Shown: positions 1-7,396, counted from the first letter of the stretch. The stretch: 21,398 nt of DNA from Proteobacteria bacterium UBA5122 (GCA_002415485.1 DHYU01000006.1:11813-33210); one strand, 5' to 3'. Notes: a model not told the origin generated them from the sequence alone. Translations and numbers: made by a program.

Positions 1-78
1 GGCTGGAACGATGAACAGTTCGAGGCCGTCGTCGATTATCTGAACACGCAATACTACAACTTCAAGAAACCCTGGTAG
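1..78 (+). CDS. C-terminal end of a probable c-type cytochrome (partial)
   Basis: The first 25 codons are open in frame 1 and end at TAG (76-78). The visible peptide has a WNDEQ motif followed by an amphipathic helix (VVDYLN) and an aromatic, basic tail ending FKKPW. This resembles the last helix of class I c-type cytochromes, where a WNDEQ-like turn precedes the closing helix. The haem motif would lie upstream of the window, so the family call rests on the tail alone. The gene ends four bases before the rsgA start, so the two may be co-transcribed. Confidence 0.5.
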   Translation, partial: GWNDEQFEAVVDYLNTQYYNFKKPW

Positions 79-82
79 GCAT

Positions 83-1078
83 ATGGGCCGCAGACGCACC
101 CCCCCACGCGACAAACAACAGCAACAGCACGACGTCCAGACAGCGGATGGCGAGCGCCACTGGGGCCGCGTGGTCTCCCGTTATGGCGCAGGCCTGGACG
201 TGGAAGATGAACACGGCGTCATCCGCCGCTGCAGCTCGCGTCGTAAATTCGGCGCCGTGATCTGTGGCGATCAGGTCATCTGGCAACCGGCCCTCAATGA
301 TGAAGGCATCGTCATCGAGCTTTTGGAACGCAAGACACTGCTCGCCCGCCCCGACGACATCGGCCGCGATAAACCCATCGCCGCCAATATCGATCAGATC
401 ATCATCGTCGTCACCGCCGTGCCCCGCGCCGGCGATGACTATTACCTGTTTCACAACCTGATCGATCGTTACATCATCGCCGCCGAGCACATGCATATCC
501 GGCCGGTCATCGTCATCAACAAGTACGACCTGCTGGATGAGCCCCAACGTCAGCACCTGCGCGACGACACCGCCGTCTACCGTGAGCTCGGTTATCACGT
601 AATCGAGACCAGCGCCAAGATCGAGCGCGGCATGGAGATGTTGCTGGCGCAACTGGCGCAAGGCACCAGCATCTTTGTCGGTGAGTCCGGCGTCGGCAAG
701 TCGTCGATCATTCAACAACTGTTGCCCGAGATCGAGATCAGGGTCGGTGAGGTCTCCAGCCACAGCGGCAAGGGCAAACACACCACTACCACGGCGCGGC
801 TCTATCACCTGCCACAGGGCGGCATGTTGATCGACTCCCCCGGCGTGCGTGAATTCGGCCTCGGCAGAATTGGTCAGCCTGACCTCGCCTGGGGCTTTGT
901 CGAATTCCGTGATTTGATCACGCAATGCAAATTCAACAACTGCCGTCACATGGTGGAACCGGGTTGCGCCGTCATGGCAGCCGTTGAGCACGGACAGGTG
1001 CATCCGCGTCGTTATGAGAACTACAAGGAGATGGTGTTGGCAGAGGCTGCCAACGAGCAGCCTCTCTATCCAACTTAA
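83..1078 (+). CDS. rsgA: Small ribosomal subunit biogenesis GTPase RsgA (YjeQ)
   Basis: RsgA is a circularly permuted GTPase that acts late in 30S subunit maturation. All expected parts are present in the permuted order. An N-terminal OB-fold region covers about residues 20-85. G4 (NKYD, 146-149) and G5 (TSAK, about 174-177) come before G1 (GESGVGKSS, 200-208) and G3 (DSPG, 251-254). A C-terminal zinc finger has C282, C287, H289 and C295. At 331 residues it is slightly shorter than the E. coli protein but complete. The ATG at 83 lies just after the upstream stop, with only a weak ribosome-binding site. The gene converges on nsrR, with six bases between the two stops. A strong antisense open frame covers most of it and is judged a shadow. 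Confidence 0.96.
   Translation: MGRRRTPPRDKQQQQHDVQTADGERHWGRVVSRYGAGLDVEDEHGVIRRCSSRRKFGAVICGDQVIWQPALNDEGIVIELLERKTLLARPDDIGRDKPIAANIDQIIIVVTAVPRAGDDYYLFHNLIDRYIIAAEHMHIRPVIVINKYDLLDEPQRQHLRDDTAVYRELGYHVIETSAKIERGMEMLLAQLAQGTSIFVGESGVGKSSIIQQLLPEIEIRVGEVSSHSGKGKHTTTTARLYHLPQGGMLIDSPGVREFGLGRIGQPDLAWGFVEFRDLITQCKFNNCRHMVEPGCAVMAAVEHGQVHPRRYENYKEMVLAEAANEQPLYPT
1042..1065. terminator. Nine-pair hairpin inside the 3' end of rsgA, possible terminator
   Basis: Arms AGAGGCTGC (1042-1050) and GCAGCCTCT (1057-1065) pair perfectly around a six-base loop. The hairpin lies in the last dozen codons of rsgA, just before the convergent end of nsrR. No clean T tract follows on either strand; the nearest is GTTTTATT at about 1081-1088 on the plus strand. 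It is therefore a structured 3' end rather than a textbook terminator. No other hairpin was seen between the two convergent genes. Confidence 0.35.
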
Positions 1079-1084
1079 GATGTT

Positions 1085-1552
1085 TTATTCGATGCGGGTT
1101 CCGATGCCGGTATTATTGCGCCCGATGTAAAGATACTGGCTCAGTTCATCGCCATTCTTCACCGCATCGGCCAAGGTAAAGCTATCCAGCACGTCCAGAA
1201 ACGCCTTACGCGCGACCTTCAGCCCCTTGATCAGAATACAACATGGCGAGATCGGGCAGGTGTTGGTCTCTTTATCGAAGCACTCCACCATATTGAAGTT
1301 GGGTTCGGTACGACGCACCACCTCACCGAGGCAGATATCCTCAGGTTTGTGCGCCAGCATCATGCCGCCCCCGCGACCACGGGTCGTTGTGATATAGCCC
1401 CAGTTGGCCAGGTTATGGACCACCTTCACCAGATGATTGCGCGAGATCTTGTACGCATCTGCAATCTCGGTAATCGTCGCCTGCTGACCGGGTCTTATCC
1501 CCAGGTAAATCAATACTCGTAACGAGTAATCGGTATATAGAGTCAGCTGCAT
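1085..1552 (-). CDS. nsrR: Nitric-oxide-sensing Rrf2-family repressor NsrR
   Basis: This 155-residue Rrf2-type regulator opens MQLTLYTDYSLR, close to the NsrR N-terminus. It has a winged helix-turn-helix (about residues 25-65, including SRNHLVKVVHNL and a GRGGG wing). The NsrR cysteine cluster is present at C91, C99 and C104/C105 (motif CPISPCC), and D8 is conserved; Asp8 is a cluster ligand in characterised NsrR. NsrR uses an NO-sensitive iron-sulfur cluster to repress NO-detoxification genes. IscR also belongs to this family, but the TDYSLR start and the cysteine spacing favour NsrR. The start has a purine-rich site (GGGAGAGG) just upstream. The gene is last in a minus-strand run after recR and a small membrane protein gene. 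An imperfect palindrome sits in its promoter region. Confidence 0.88.
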   Translation of the reverse strand: MQLTLYTDYSLRVLIYLGIRPGQQATITEIADAYKISRNHLVKVVHNLANWGYITTTRGRGGGMMLAHKPEDICLGEVVRRTEPNFNMVECFDKETNTCPISPCCILIKGLKVARKAFLDVLDSFTLADAVKNGDELSQYLYIGRNNTGIGTRIE

Positions 1553-1578
1553 GTTCCTCTCCCAAACAATAAAACCAC

Positions 1579-1618
1579 AGACTGATTAGAATTATTATTA
1601 GTCTACTTCTTTTTGTAA
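1579..1618 (-). promoter_or_regulatory. Candidate nsrR promoter overlapping an imperfect palindrome
   Basis: On the minus strand, TTACAA (1613-1618) lies 17 bases from ATAATT (1590-1595), a plausible sigma-70 pair ahead of nsrR. The -10 lies inside a 26-base imperfect palindrome (1579-1604) whose outer arms are AGACT and AGTCT. Ten of 13 positions match between the half-sites. Rrf2 regulators bind such A/T-rich dyads and often control themselves. The dyad does not match the E. coli NsrR consensus closely, so the operator assignment is inference. Confidence 0.35.
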
Positions 1619-1620
1619 CA

Positions 1621-2025
1621 TTATGTTGCTTCGCCTGGCTCTATCAGCATCGCCGCTGACAGGATGACCAATGCGCGGGCAATCAGAATCCCCTTACCCT
1701 GCACCCGGTGCTCTTGACGCACCACGTCGGCATCACCCTCGCCTTTGAGCATCTTGCGCGCAGTCATGACCTGCAACACATACAACGCATACAAGGTAAG
1801 CACCAGGATGAAATGCATCCAGATCATGAACGACAGGATCTCTTCCTGTTCGATCAATCGCCGGTACCAGTCCTTATTTAACACTAAATAGATGGGAAAT
1901 AGCATATCTATTATCACCACCGTCACCATCACCGGCATATGAAACTTGCGCAGGTGGTTTAACTTATATGCCGCCAACATGATGATGTAGGTGATGATGG
2001 CGAAGATCAGAGTTGCTTCTAGCAT
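1621..2025 (-). CDS. Small four-helix inner-membrane protein, histidine-bearing, function unknown
   Basis: The product has 134 residues and four predicted membrane helices (about 2-22, 29-50, 63-88 and 110-129). Histidines lie at the helix ends or within helices: H24, H29, H71 and H106. This layout recalls small haem-associated membrane proteins such as the DUF420 type, but I cannot confirm the family from motifs alone. The start has a good GGAG site six bases upstream. It lies 15 bases after recR and about 70 bases before nsrR on the same strand. A role in nitric oxide or haem biology is suggested only by that neighbour. Confidence 0.6.
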   Translation of the reverse strand: MLEATLIFAIITYIIMLAAYKLNHLRKFHMPVMVTVVIIDMLFPIYLVLNKDWYRRLIEQEEILSFMIWMHFILVLTLYALYVLQVMTARKMLKGEGDADVVRQEHRVQGKGILIARALVILSAAMLIEPGEAT

Positions 2026-2040
2026 GACTGCTCCAAAGGT

Positions 2041-2637
2041 TTATATAACCTGTCTACCCGACAAGGCATGAGACAGCGTGTTCCCGTCTACGTATTCCAG
2101 CTCACCGCCCATCGGCACCCCGCGCGCCAGGCGGCTGGCCTTGACGCCATGGGCCCGCGCCAGCTCGGCGATGTAGTGGGCCGTGGCTTCACCCTCAACC
2201 GTGGAGTTGGTGGCCAGAATCACTTCCTCGACCTCGCCGGCAGCAAAGCGACGCCCCAGCAAATCGAGTCCCAGCTGATCAGGCCCCACGCCATCCAGCG
2301 GCGACAGGTGCCCCATCAGCACGAAATAGAGACCACGATAGACCTGTGACTGTTCCACAGCGGCGACATCGGTAGGCATCTCGACCACACACAGCAGGCT
2401 GTGATCACGACGGGGATTGGCGCAGATCGCGCATTCTTCGAGCTCTGTCAGGGTACGGCAACTGCGGCAATGACCCACCTTATCGGCGGCCATGGTCAGC
2501 GCCGCAGCCAGGCGGTGGGCGCCATCGCGGTCGCGTTCCAGCAGATGGTAGGCCATGCGCTGGGCCGACTTGGGACCGACGCCCGGCAAACAACGCAGCG
2601 CCTCTATCAATTCGCCGATCAGCGAGGTATCTCTCAT
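2041..2637 (-). CDS. recR: Recombination mediator protein RecR
   Basis: RecR works with RecF and RecO to load RecA onto SSB-coated single-stranded DNA at gaps. The 198-residue product has the usual length and order. An N-terminal helix-hairpin-helix (LPGVGPKSAQRMAYHLL, about 17-33) is followed by a C4 zinc finger (C57, C60, C69, C72). A Toprim domain starts at about residue 81 (VVEMPTDVAAVE) and includes ATNSTVEGEATAHY. The C-terminal region has the GVPMGGELEYVDGNTL signature. It follows dnaX and ybaB on the minus strand, the standard gammaproteobacterial arrangement. A hairpin lies in the ybaB-recR gap and may set the expression ratio. Confidence 0.97.
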   Translation of the reverse strand: MRDTSLIGELIEALRCLPGVGPKSAQRMAYHLLERDRDGAHRLAAALTMAADKVGHCRSCRTLTELEECAICANPRRDHSLLCVVEMPTDVAAVEQSQVYRGLYFVLMGHLSPLDGVGPDQLGLDLLGRRFAAGEVEEVILATNSTVEGEATAHYIAELARAHGVKASRLARGVPMGGELEYVDGNTLSHALSGRQVI

Positions 2638-2672
2638 CTTCGATCTTTCTAACTACCTGGGATACATACAAA

Positions 2673-2696
2673 CAGGGGAGCCACTGGACTCCCCTG
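2673..2696 (-). terminator. Hairpin between ybaB and recR, partial terminator or attenuator
   Basis: CAGGGGAG (2673-2680) and CTCCCCTG (2689-2696) form an eight-pair GC-rich stem with an eight-base loop. On the minus strand the stem is followed by TTTGTATGT, a weak T tract. It sits after the ybaB stop and before the recR start, so it could reduce read-through into recR. The opposite strand has no T tract. Confidence 0.45.
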
Positions 2697-2705
2697 AACA
2701 AACAT

Positions 2706-3032
2706 CTAGAACGGCAGCTTCATGCCCGGTGGCAGCCCCATGCCCGCCGTCATGCTCGACATGCGCTCCTGGGTGGTCTTTTCGATCTGGCGCACCGCAT
2801 CGTTCACGGCTGCGGCCAACAGGTCTTCCAACATCTCTTTGTCTTCGCTCATCAGGCTGGGATCGATGCTGACACGGCGCACATCGTGACGGCCCGTCAT
2901 CACCACACTGACCATGCCGCCACCGGCCTGGCCGGTCACTTCCATATTGGCCAGTTCTTCCTGTGCCTTCTGCATGTTTTCCTGCATCTTCTGCGCCTGT
3001 TTCATCAGGCCGCCGAGTCCACCTTTCATCAT
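2706..3032 (-). CDS. ybaB: Nucleoid-associated protein YbaB/EbfC
   Basis: YbaB/EbfC proteins are small dimeric DNA-binding proteins encoded between dnaX and recR in many bacteria. The 108-residue product has the family start (a GGLGGLMKQAQKMQENM run, rich in Met and Gln), a central strand region with VTGQAGGGMV, and the closing segment ERMSSMTAGMGLPPGMKLPF. The ATG at 3032 is followed at once by a second ATG, and a GAGGT site lies upstream. It lies 28 bases after dnaX, so co-transcription is likely. Confidence 0.95.
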   Translation of the reverse strand: MMKGGLGGLMKQAQKMQENMQKAQEELANMEVTGQAGGGMVSVVMTGRHDVRRVSIDPSLMSEDKEMLEDLLAAAVNDAVRQIEKTTQERMSSMTAGMGLPPGMKLPF

Positions 3033-3060
3033 GGTTTCTTTACCTCAGTTAACGTAATGG

Positions 3061-4938
3061 TTAGTTGGTGGGCTGGATACTATCCGGCACCACTTGAGCA
3101 TTAAATGCCTCACGAATCCGGCCCAGGTCCGGATCGTTGTTGATCTCATCCACCGCTGCCTGCTGGCGACTGGCACGGTCGCGTTGCTGCAACAGCGCCG
3201 GGGTCTCAACCCCGCTGGCGGCGACACTGAACTGCAAGCGCACAGTCTCACCGAAATAACCGCTCAACGCCTCCTGCAGACGCGACTCCAGTTGCGCGCT
3301 GCGCAATGTCGCGTGCTGGGCATCGATCGACAATTGAATCTGCTGGCCATCGCGGCCGGTCATCACACAGTTGGCCGCCAACTGTGCCGCCATACCCTTC
3401 AGACCCAGTCTGGACACCAGTTCAGGCCACGGCAAATCCGGGGCGCGAGAACCTGCCGCAGGCCGGGGCGCTGCTTGCGTCGTTTGCATCGGCGCTGAAA
3501 CGGCGGGGGTCGGTGGTACGGGATTGGCCGGGGCAGGCCGAACTGGCGCCGCCGGGGCCATCGGCGCATCCGGTTCGTCCCAATCGGGCATCGACGAATA
3601 GGGCATCGAGGCCTCGGTGTGCGGCGGTGGCGACAGTTCAGAGTACTGGGGCGTTGGTTCGGGCTCAGCCACCGCCGCTCTGGCCGGGGCGGCATTGCCC
3701 TTGAGCGCGGCGCGTGCCTGCGCCAGGCCCGCTGCAGGCGACGTGGCGACGCCCTCCGGCCGCGGCGCTGGTGCAGCGCTGGCGGTATTCGTCGGCGCGG
3801 CGGCAGGACGAACCGGGCTCGACGCCTTGGGCGCCTGCCCCCCCCCCGTCGGTGGCAACACCGGTTGGAAGGCCAACATGCGCAACACCACCATCTCGAA
3901 GCCGCTGCGGCCATCGGGGGCATAGGGCAGATCACGGCGGCCGATCAGGCCAATCTGGTAATAGAGCTGCACGTCTTCACTGCTGATGGCTGCCGCCAGT
4001 GCACGCAACTGCGTCTCATCGGGGTGACCGTTGATCGCATCGGGCGCAACCTGGGCCAGTGCCACACGATGCAGTTGCGACAGCAGCTCGGCCAATACGG
4101 CAGCGAAATCCACGCCCTGCTGCGCCAGTTGATTCACGGTTTCCAACACCGCCACCGCATCAGCGTTGGCGATATGCTGCAATAACTGGAAGACATAACT
4201 ACGATCGATGGTGCCGAGCATGGCCCGCACCTCGGCCTCGGCCAGGCCACCACCGCCATAGGCGATGGCCTGATCGAGTAGACTCAGCGCATCACGCATA
4301 CTGCCATCGGCGCCCTCGGCGATCATGCGCAGCGCCGGCGCATCGTATGCGATGCCCTCTTCGCCCAAGACATGTTCGAGATGACCGATGATCATCTCCG
4401 GCGACATGCGTTTGAGGCTGAACTGCAGACAGCGCGACAGGATCGTCACCGGCAGCTTCTGTGGATCAGTGGTCGCCAGCAGGAATTTCACATGCGGCGG
4501 CGGTTCTTCCAGCGTCTTCAACAGCGCGTTGAAGCTGTGGGTCGACAGCATGTGCACTTCGTCGATGAGGTAGACCTTGTAGCGACCGCGGGTCGGTGAA
4601 TACTGCACGTTTTCCAGCAGCTCGCGCGTGTCTTCGACCTTGGTGCGCGAGGCCGCATCGACCTCGATCAGGTCGACAAACCGCCCCTGATCGATCTCGG
4701 TACAGGCACTGCACGTGCCACATGGCTGAGAGGTGATGCCCTGTTCGCAGTTGAGCGACTTGGCGAAGATACGCGCCACGGTGGTCTTGCCCACACCGCG
4801 CGTGCCGGTAAACAGATAGGCGTGATGCAGACGGTCGTTATCCAGCGCATTGATCAGCGCCCGCAACACGTGCTCCTGCCCCACCATCGCCGGGAAGGTC
4901 TTCGGCCGCCACTTGCGCGCCAGCACTTGGTAGCTCAT
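3061..4938 (-). CDS. dnaX: DNA polymerase III subunit tau (gamma/tau)
   Basis: DnaX is the clamp-loader ATPase that places the beta sliding clamp and, in its long form tau, couples the polymerases to DnaB. The 625-residue product starts MSYQVLARKWRPKTF. It has Walker A GTRGVGKT (45-52), a zinc module (C64, C73, C76, C79), Walker B DEVH (126-129) and the sensor/arginine-finger motif SRC (168-170). Domain III ends near residue 360. A long Pro/Ala-rich linker (about 362-500) leads to the tau C-terminal region with a DLPWPELV motif. Length is close to E. coli tau (643). No A-rich E. coli-type slippery site was seen, but a ten-G tract covers codons 364-367 at the start of the linker. A GGGGTGG site precedes the ATG. 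Confidence 0.96.
   Translation of the reverse strand: MSYQVLARKWRPKTFPAMVGQEHVLRALINALDNDRLHHAYLFTGTRGVGKTTVARIFAKSLNCEQGITSQPCGTCSACTEIDQGRFVDLIEVDAASRTKVEDTRELLENVQYSPTRGRYKVYLIDEVHMLSTHSFNALLKTLEEPPPHVKFLLATTDPQKLPVTILSRCLQFSLKRMSPEMIIGHLEHVLGEEGIAYDAPALRMIAEGADGSMRDALSLLDQAIAYGGGGLAEAEVRAMLGTIDRSYVFQLLQHIANADAVAVLETVNQLAQQGVDFAAVLAELLSQLHRVALAQVAPDAINGHPDETQLRALAAAISSEDVQLYYQIGLIGRRDLPYAPDGRSGFEMVVLRMLAFQPVLPPTGGGQAPKASSPVRPAAAPTNTASAAPAPRPEGVATSPAAGLAQARAALKGNAAPARAAVAEPEPTPQYSELSPPPHTEASMPYSSMPDWDEPDAPMAPAAPVRPAPANPVPPTPAVSAPMQTTQAAPRPAAGSRAPDLPWPELVSRLGLKGMAAQLAANCVMTGRDGQQIQLSIDAQHATLRSAQLESRLQEALSGYFGETVRLQFSVAASGVETPALLQQRDRASRQQAAVDEINNDPDLGRIREAFNAQVVPDSIQPTN
3838..3847. repeat. 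Homopolymer tract of ten C (G10 in the dnaX sense)
   Basis: Ten consecutive C on the plus strand read as ten G in dnaX, encoding Gly365-367 plus the last base of the Thr364 codon. It is the longest homopolymer noticed in the window. It sits exactly where the ATPase core passes into the tau linker. A -1 shift here would stop at TGA (3665-3667) after 57 further codons, giving about 424 residues. A +1 shift would stay open to 3399. Confidence 0.9.
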
Positions 4939-5127
4939 CGCGCCACCCCACCGCGCACGCGCGCACGCAAACTCAATTGACTATTATTTCGCATAGCGGT
5001 CGATTCTAACCCAAATCCGTGGCAGCCTCACATCCATCATGCGTATTTTTTGCGCAAAAACAGCGGCTAAGCCACACAAAACGAGAATACAACTAGCAGA
5101 TCGACACAACAAATAAAGGGAGATTAG

Positions 5128-5241
5128 GTGGCAGCCCACGCCCGCCGCTCCCCGGCACACGAATCCAATACTACCGTTGCTCCCTTCCGGGCCTGGCGGG
5201 GTTTGCAATGTATCGTTGCGGGGTGACCGACGTGGGCCACC
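5128..5241 (-). ncRNA. ffs: Signal recognition particle RNA (4.5S RNA, small bacterial type)
   Basis: 4.5S RNA binds Ffh to form the bacterial SRP. On the minus strand the conserved apical region reads CAGGCCCGGAAGGGAGCAAC (complement of about 5176-5195), with the GGAA tetraloop and the asymmetric internal loop bound by the Ffh M domain. The flanks close into a long hairpin: GCCCACG at one end pairs with CGTGGGC at the other (5134-5237), and GGTGGC/GCCACC extend the stem with one bulge. The ends are estimated from the stem. The position just upstream of dnaX, on the same strand, is common in gammaproteobacteria. Downstream on the minus strand is a T-rich stretch (CTTTATTTGTTG) that may mark the 3' end. 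The gap 4939-5332 holds only this RNA and its candidate promoter. Confidence 0.92.
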
Positions 5242-5291
5242 ATAAACTTGGCGACGTGCGCATTACGTTGCGCAGTTTGATCGGGCCGTGG

Positions 5292-5297
5292 AGTATA
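5292..5297 (-). promoter_or_regulatory. Candidate -10 element for the 4.5S RNA
   Basis: A minus-strand TATACT (5292-5297) lies about 50 bases upstream of the estimated 5' end of the 4.5S RNA and beyond the selO stop. It fits a -10 with a short processed leader, as in E. coli ffs, whose leader is removed by RNase P. No -35 at standard spacing is convincing, so this is a weak call. Confidence 0.3.
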
Positions 5298-5332
5298 CCG
5301 GTTCGTTGAGGCGGATACCAGCCAAGCGCCGG

Positions 5333-6850
5333 CTACGAGGAGCAACTGACACTGATCGACTGCGCCCATGCCGGCGGCGGCGCGGCGTAATGTGCATTCC
5401 CCAGCTGTTCGTCGAAGGGCCTCTGCAACAGTTCCATCAAACGTGCGATCTCGCTAAAATCACCGTTATCTTCGGCACAACGAATGGCCACCTCGGCCAT
5501 GTAATTGCGCAAGACGAACTTGGGATTCACCTTGTTCATTGCTGCCGCACGCTGGCCATCATCACTCTGTTCCTGCTGCAGGCGCGCTGCGTAGCGTTGG
5601 GCCCAGGCATCAAAGCCTTCGCGGTCGACAAACATATCTCTGAGGGCAGACGGCTGCGTGATTTTCGAACTGTCAAAACCGGCCAGCGCACGAAACGCCA
5701 AAGTGTAGTCGGTACCGCCCTCCATCAGCGCCAACAGCGATTGCCACAGATTTTGATCACCCTCGTGCTGCGTCTGCAACCCCAGCTTGGCACGACTAAT
5801 GTCGGCCATCTGTTGATGAAACACGGTCCAATATTCCTTGATTTGCGCCTGGAGTTTTTCAATGGCCGCGGACTGGTCGACATCGATCAGCGGCAGCAGC
5901 GCCTGAGCCAGACAGGTCAGATTAAAGGCTCCGATGTAAGGCTGTTGGTCGAAGGCATATCGACCGCTGTGATCCGAGTGATTGCAGATAAACCCGGCCT
6001 GGTAGGTATCGAGGAAACCGAAGGGGCCGTAGTCCAGCGTCAGCCCGAGTATCGACATGTTGTCACTGTTCATCACGCCATGGGCAAAACCGACGCCCTG
6101 CCACTGGGCGATCAGCCGCGCGGTACGCTCGACGACGATCTCGAACAGGGCCAGATACGGATTCACCCGCTCCCGCGCCTGCGGCAAAAACTCATCGATC
6201 ACATAATCGGCCAGCTGTCGCAGATAGGCATGCTGCCCCGTGTGATAGAAATACTCAAAACTGCCGAAACGCACATGGCTCTGCGCCATGCGCAACACCA
6301 TCGCCCCCGGCTCTGGCTGTTCACGATACACGGCTTCATCGCTGGCGATCAGGCACAAGGCGCGTGTGGTCGGAATCCCCAGCTGATGCATCGCCTCGCT
6401 GCACAGATATTCACGGATACTCGAACGCAACACCGCGCGCCCATCGGCGCCACGCGAATAGCGCGTCGGCCCGCTGCCCTTGAGCTGCAAATCCCATAGC
6501 TGCGCATCCGCGTTACGCACCTGACCGAGCACAATCGCCCGCCCATCGCCCAGGCGCGGCACATACACGCCGAACTGATGGCCTGAATAACACATCGCCA
6601 AAGGCGCCGCCGTCGGCAACGCCTGTTCACTCAACAACTGGGCGATGAAATCCGGCTCCGCCGCAACGCTGGGCGCCAGCTGGATCAGCGCCGCAGCACT
6701 GGAATTAAAATGAGCCAGCCGTGCGCCACGCAACGGCTGTGGCGCGACCCGATGGAAAAACTCATCGGGCAAACGACTGTAAACATTATCGAAACGAAGA
6801 TCGGAGACGCGGCCAACGGCCACATCCGCCTCACACAGGGACAGCGACAT
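5333..6850 (-). CDS. selO: Protein adenylyltransferase SelO (YdiU/UPF0061)
   Basis: SelO is a pseudokinase-fold enzyme that transfers AMP to protein Ser/Thr/Tyr residues and is linked to redox stress. Key motifs, numbered from the upstream GTG, are GDGRA (110-114), LQLKGSGPTRYSR with K133, a catalytic-loop-like HGVMNSDNMSILG (266-278), and the metal-binding LDYGPFGFLD (281-290). The protein ends in Ser-Cys-Ser-Ser. The antepenultimate Cys is the position held by selenocysteine in animal SelO. The ATG at 6850 gives 505 residues and fits the family N-terminus best. A GTG at 6877 would add nine residues, and neither start has a strong ribosome-binding site. A 403-residue antisense open frame is a shadow. 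Confidence 0.93.
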   Translation of the reverse strand: MSLSLCEADVAVGRVSDLRFDNVYSRLPDEFFHRVAPQPLRGARLAHFNSSAAALIQLAPSVAAEPDFIAQLLSEQALPTAAPLAMCYSGHQFGVYVPRLGDGRAIVLGQVRNADAQLWDLQLKGSGPTRYSRGADGRAVLRSSIREYLCSEAMHQLGIPTTRALCLIASDEAVYREQPEPGAMVLRMAQSHVRFGSFEYFYHTGQHAYLRQLADYVIDEFLPQARERVNPYLALFEIVVERTARLIAQWQGVGFAHGVMNSDNMSILGLTLDYGPFGFLDTYQAGFICNHSDHSGRYAFDQQPYIGAFNLTCLAQALLPLIDVDQSAAIEKLQAQIKEYWTVFHQQMADISRAKLGLQTQHEGDQNLWQSLLALMEGGTDYTLAFRALAGFDSSKITQPSALRDMFVDREGFDAWAQRYAARLQQEQSDDGQRAAAMNKVNPKFVLRNYMAEVAIRCAEDNGDFSEIARLMELLQRPFDEQLGNAHYAAPPPAWAQSISVSCSS

Positions 6851-6945
6851 AAAACACCCACAAACCAGATCGGACACAATTATCCGACCATTTTGCTCGG
6901 ACTTTGTTTTATGTTAGCGCGCCAGCCGCCTCAGTGCCAAGCCGT

Positions 6946-7221
6946 TTAATTGCAATAGGTGATCAGATTGACCACGGCCCCCTGTGGGTCCTGGAGCACA
7001 CAAAACCGCCCAACGTCAGGAATATCCGTCGGCGGTGGCAACATCATCCCGCCCTGGGGGATATCGCCCGATTGCACATAGGTACAGTCTCCGACCGGCG
7101 TCTCCACATCGACCAGCGCCCAGCCAAACAACTCGCGGTAAAAGGTTTTCGAGCCGGCCAAATCGGGCGTGGTCAGTTCATTCCAGCTAAACAGACCGTG
7201 TTTCTTCAGTGATTCGATCAT
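6946..7221 (-). CDS. VOC-fold (glyoxalase/bleomycin-resistance) protein with an internal deletion
   Basis: The 91-residue product starts MIESLKKHG and has the VOC features SWNELTTPDLAGSKTFYRELFGW (12-34) and, at the end, PPTDIPDVGRFCVLQDPQGAVVNLITY. In intact relatives as I know them (about 120-125 residues), some 30 residues separate the GGMM strand from PPTDIP. That part holds the first strand and helix of the second beta-alpha-beta-beta-beta half. Here M60 runs directly into LPPPTDIP. The start at 7221 is set by AAAGGAG (7228-7234), six bases upstream; the ATG at 7245 has no such site. It is either a degenerate gene or an unusual compact form. The reading frame is intact. Confidence 0.75.
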   Translation of the reverse strand: MIESLKKHGLFSWNELTTPDLAGSKTFYRELFGWALVDVETPVGDCTYVQSGDIPQGGMMLPPPTDIPDVGRFCVLQDPQGAVVNLITYCN

Positions 7222-7396
7222 CTCTTTCTCCTTTAGGAAGTGCATGGAACCAAGCCACAGCTTAAAACACTGCTCATGACAACGTGCTGTCAGGAACCTT
7301 CAACGCTTTTTTCAATCAGACCTTCCTGTTAGGATTCGCCCGGTTGCAGCTCCACCTGCACAAACTCAATCCCCCTATCGTTACAAAGGAAAAACG

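Noticed and set aside
62..1003. 313-codon open frame on the minus strand
   Set aside because: It is antisense to rsgA, which has all family motifs; the long frame follows from GC-rich codon use and shows no domain.
1579..1604. Palindrome as an IscR type I site
   Set aside because: IscR sites have GACT and AGTC about five bases apart; here they are sixteen apart, so only a generic Rrf2 dyad is proposed.
3399..3935. 178-codon minus-strand frame overlapping the dnaX linker
   Set aside because: It is the +1 frame of dnaX, Arg/Pro-rich from GC bias. It is kept only as the outcome of a +1 slip at the G tract, not as a gene.
4984..5208. Open frames across the 4.5S RNA
   Set aside because: The conserved SRP RNA stem and apical loop explain this stretch; the frames have no coding features.
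5288..6499. 403-codon open frame on the plus strand
   Set aside because: It is antisense to selO, starts near the 4.5S RNA promoter region, and its translation is low-complexity His/Gln/Arg-rich without motifs.
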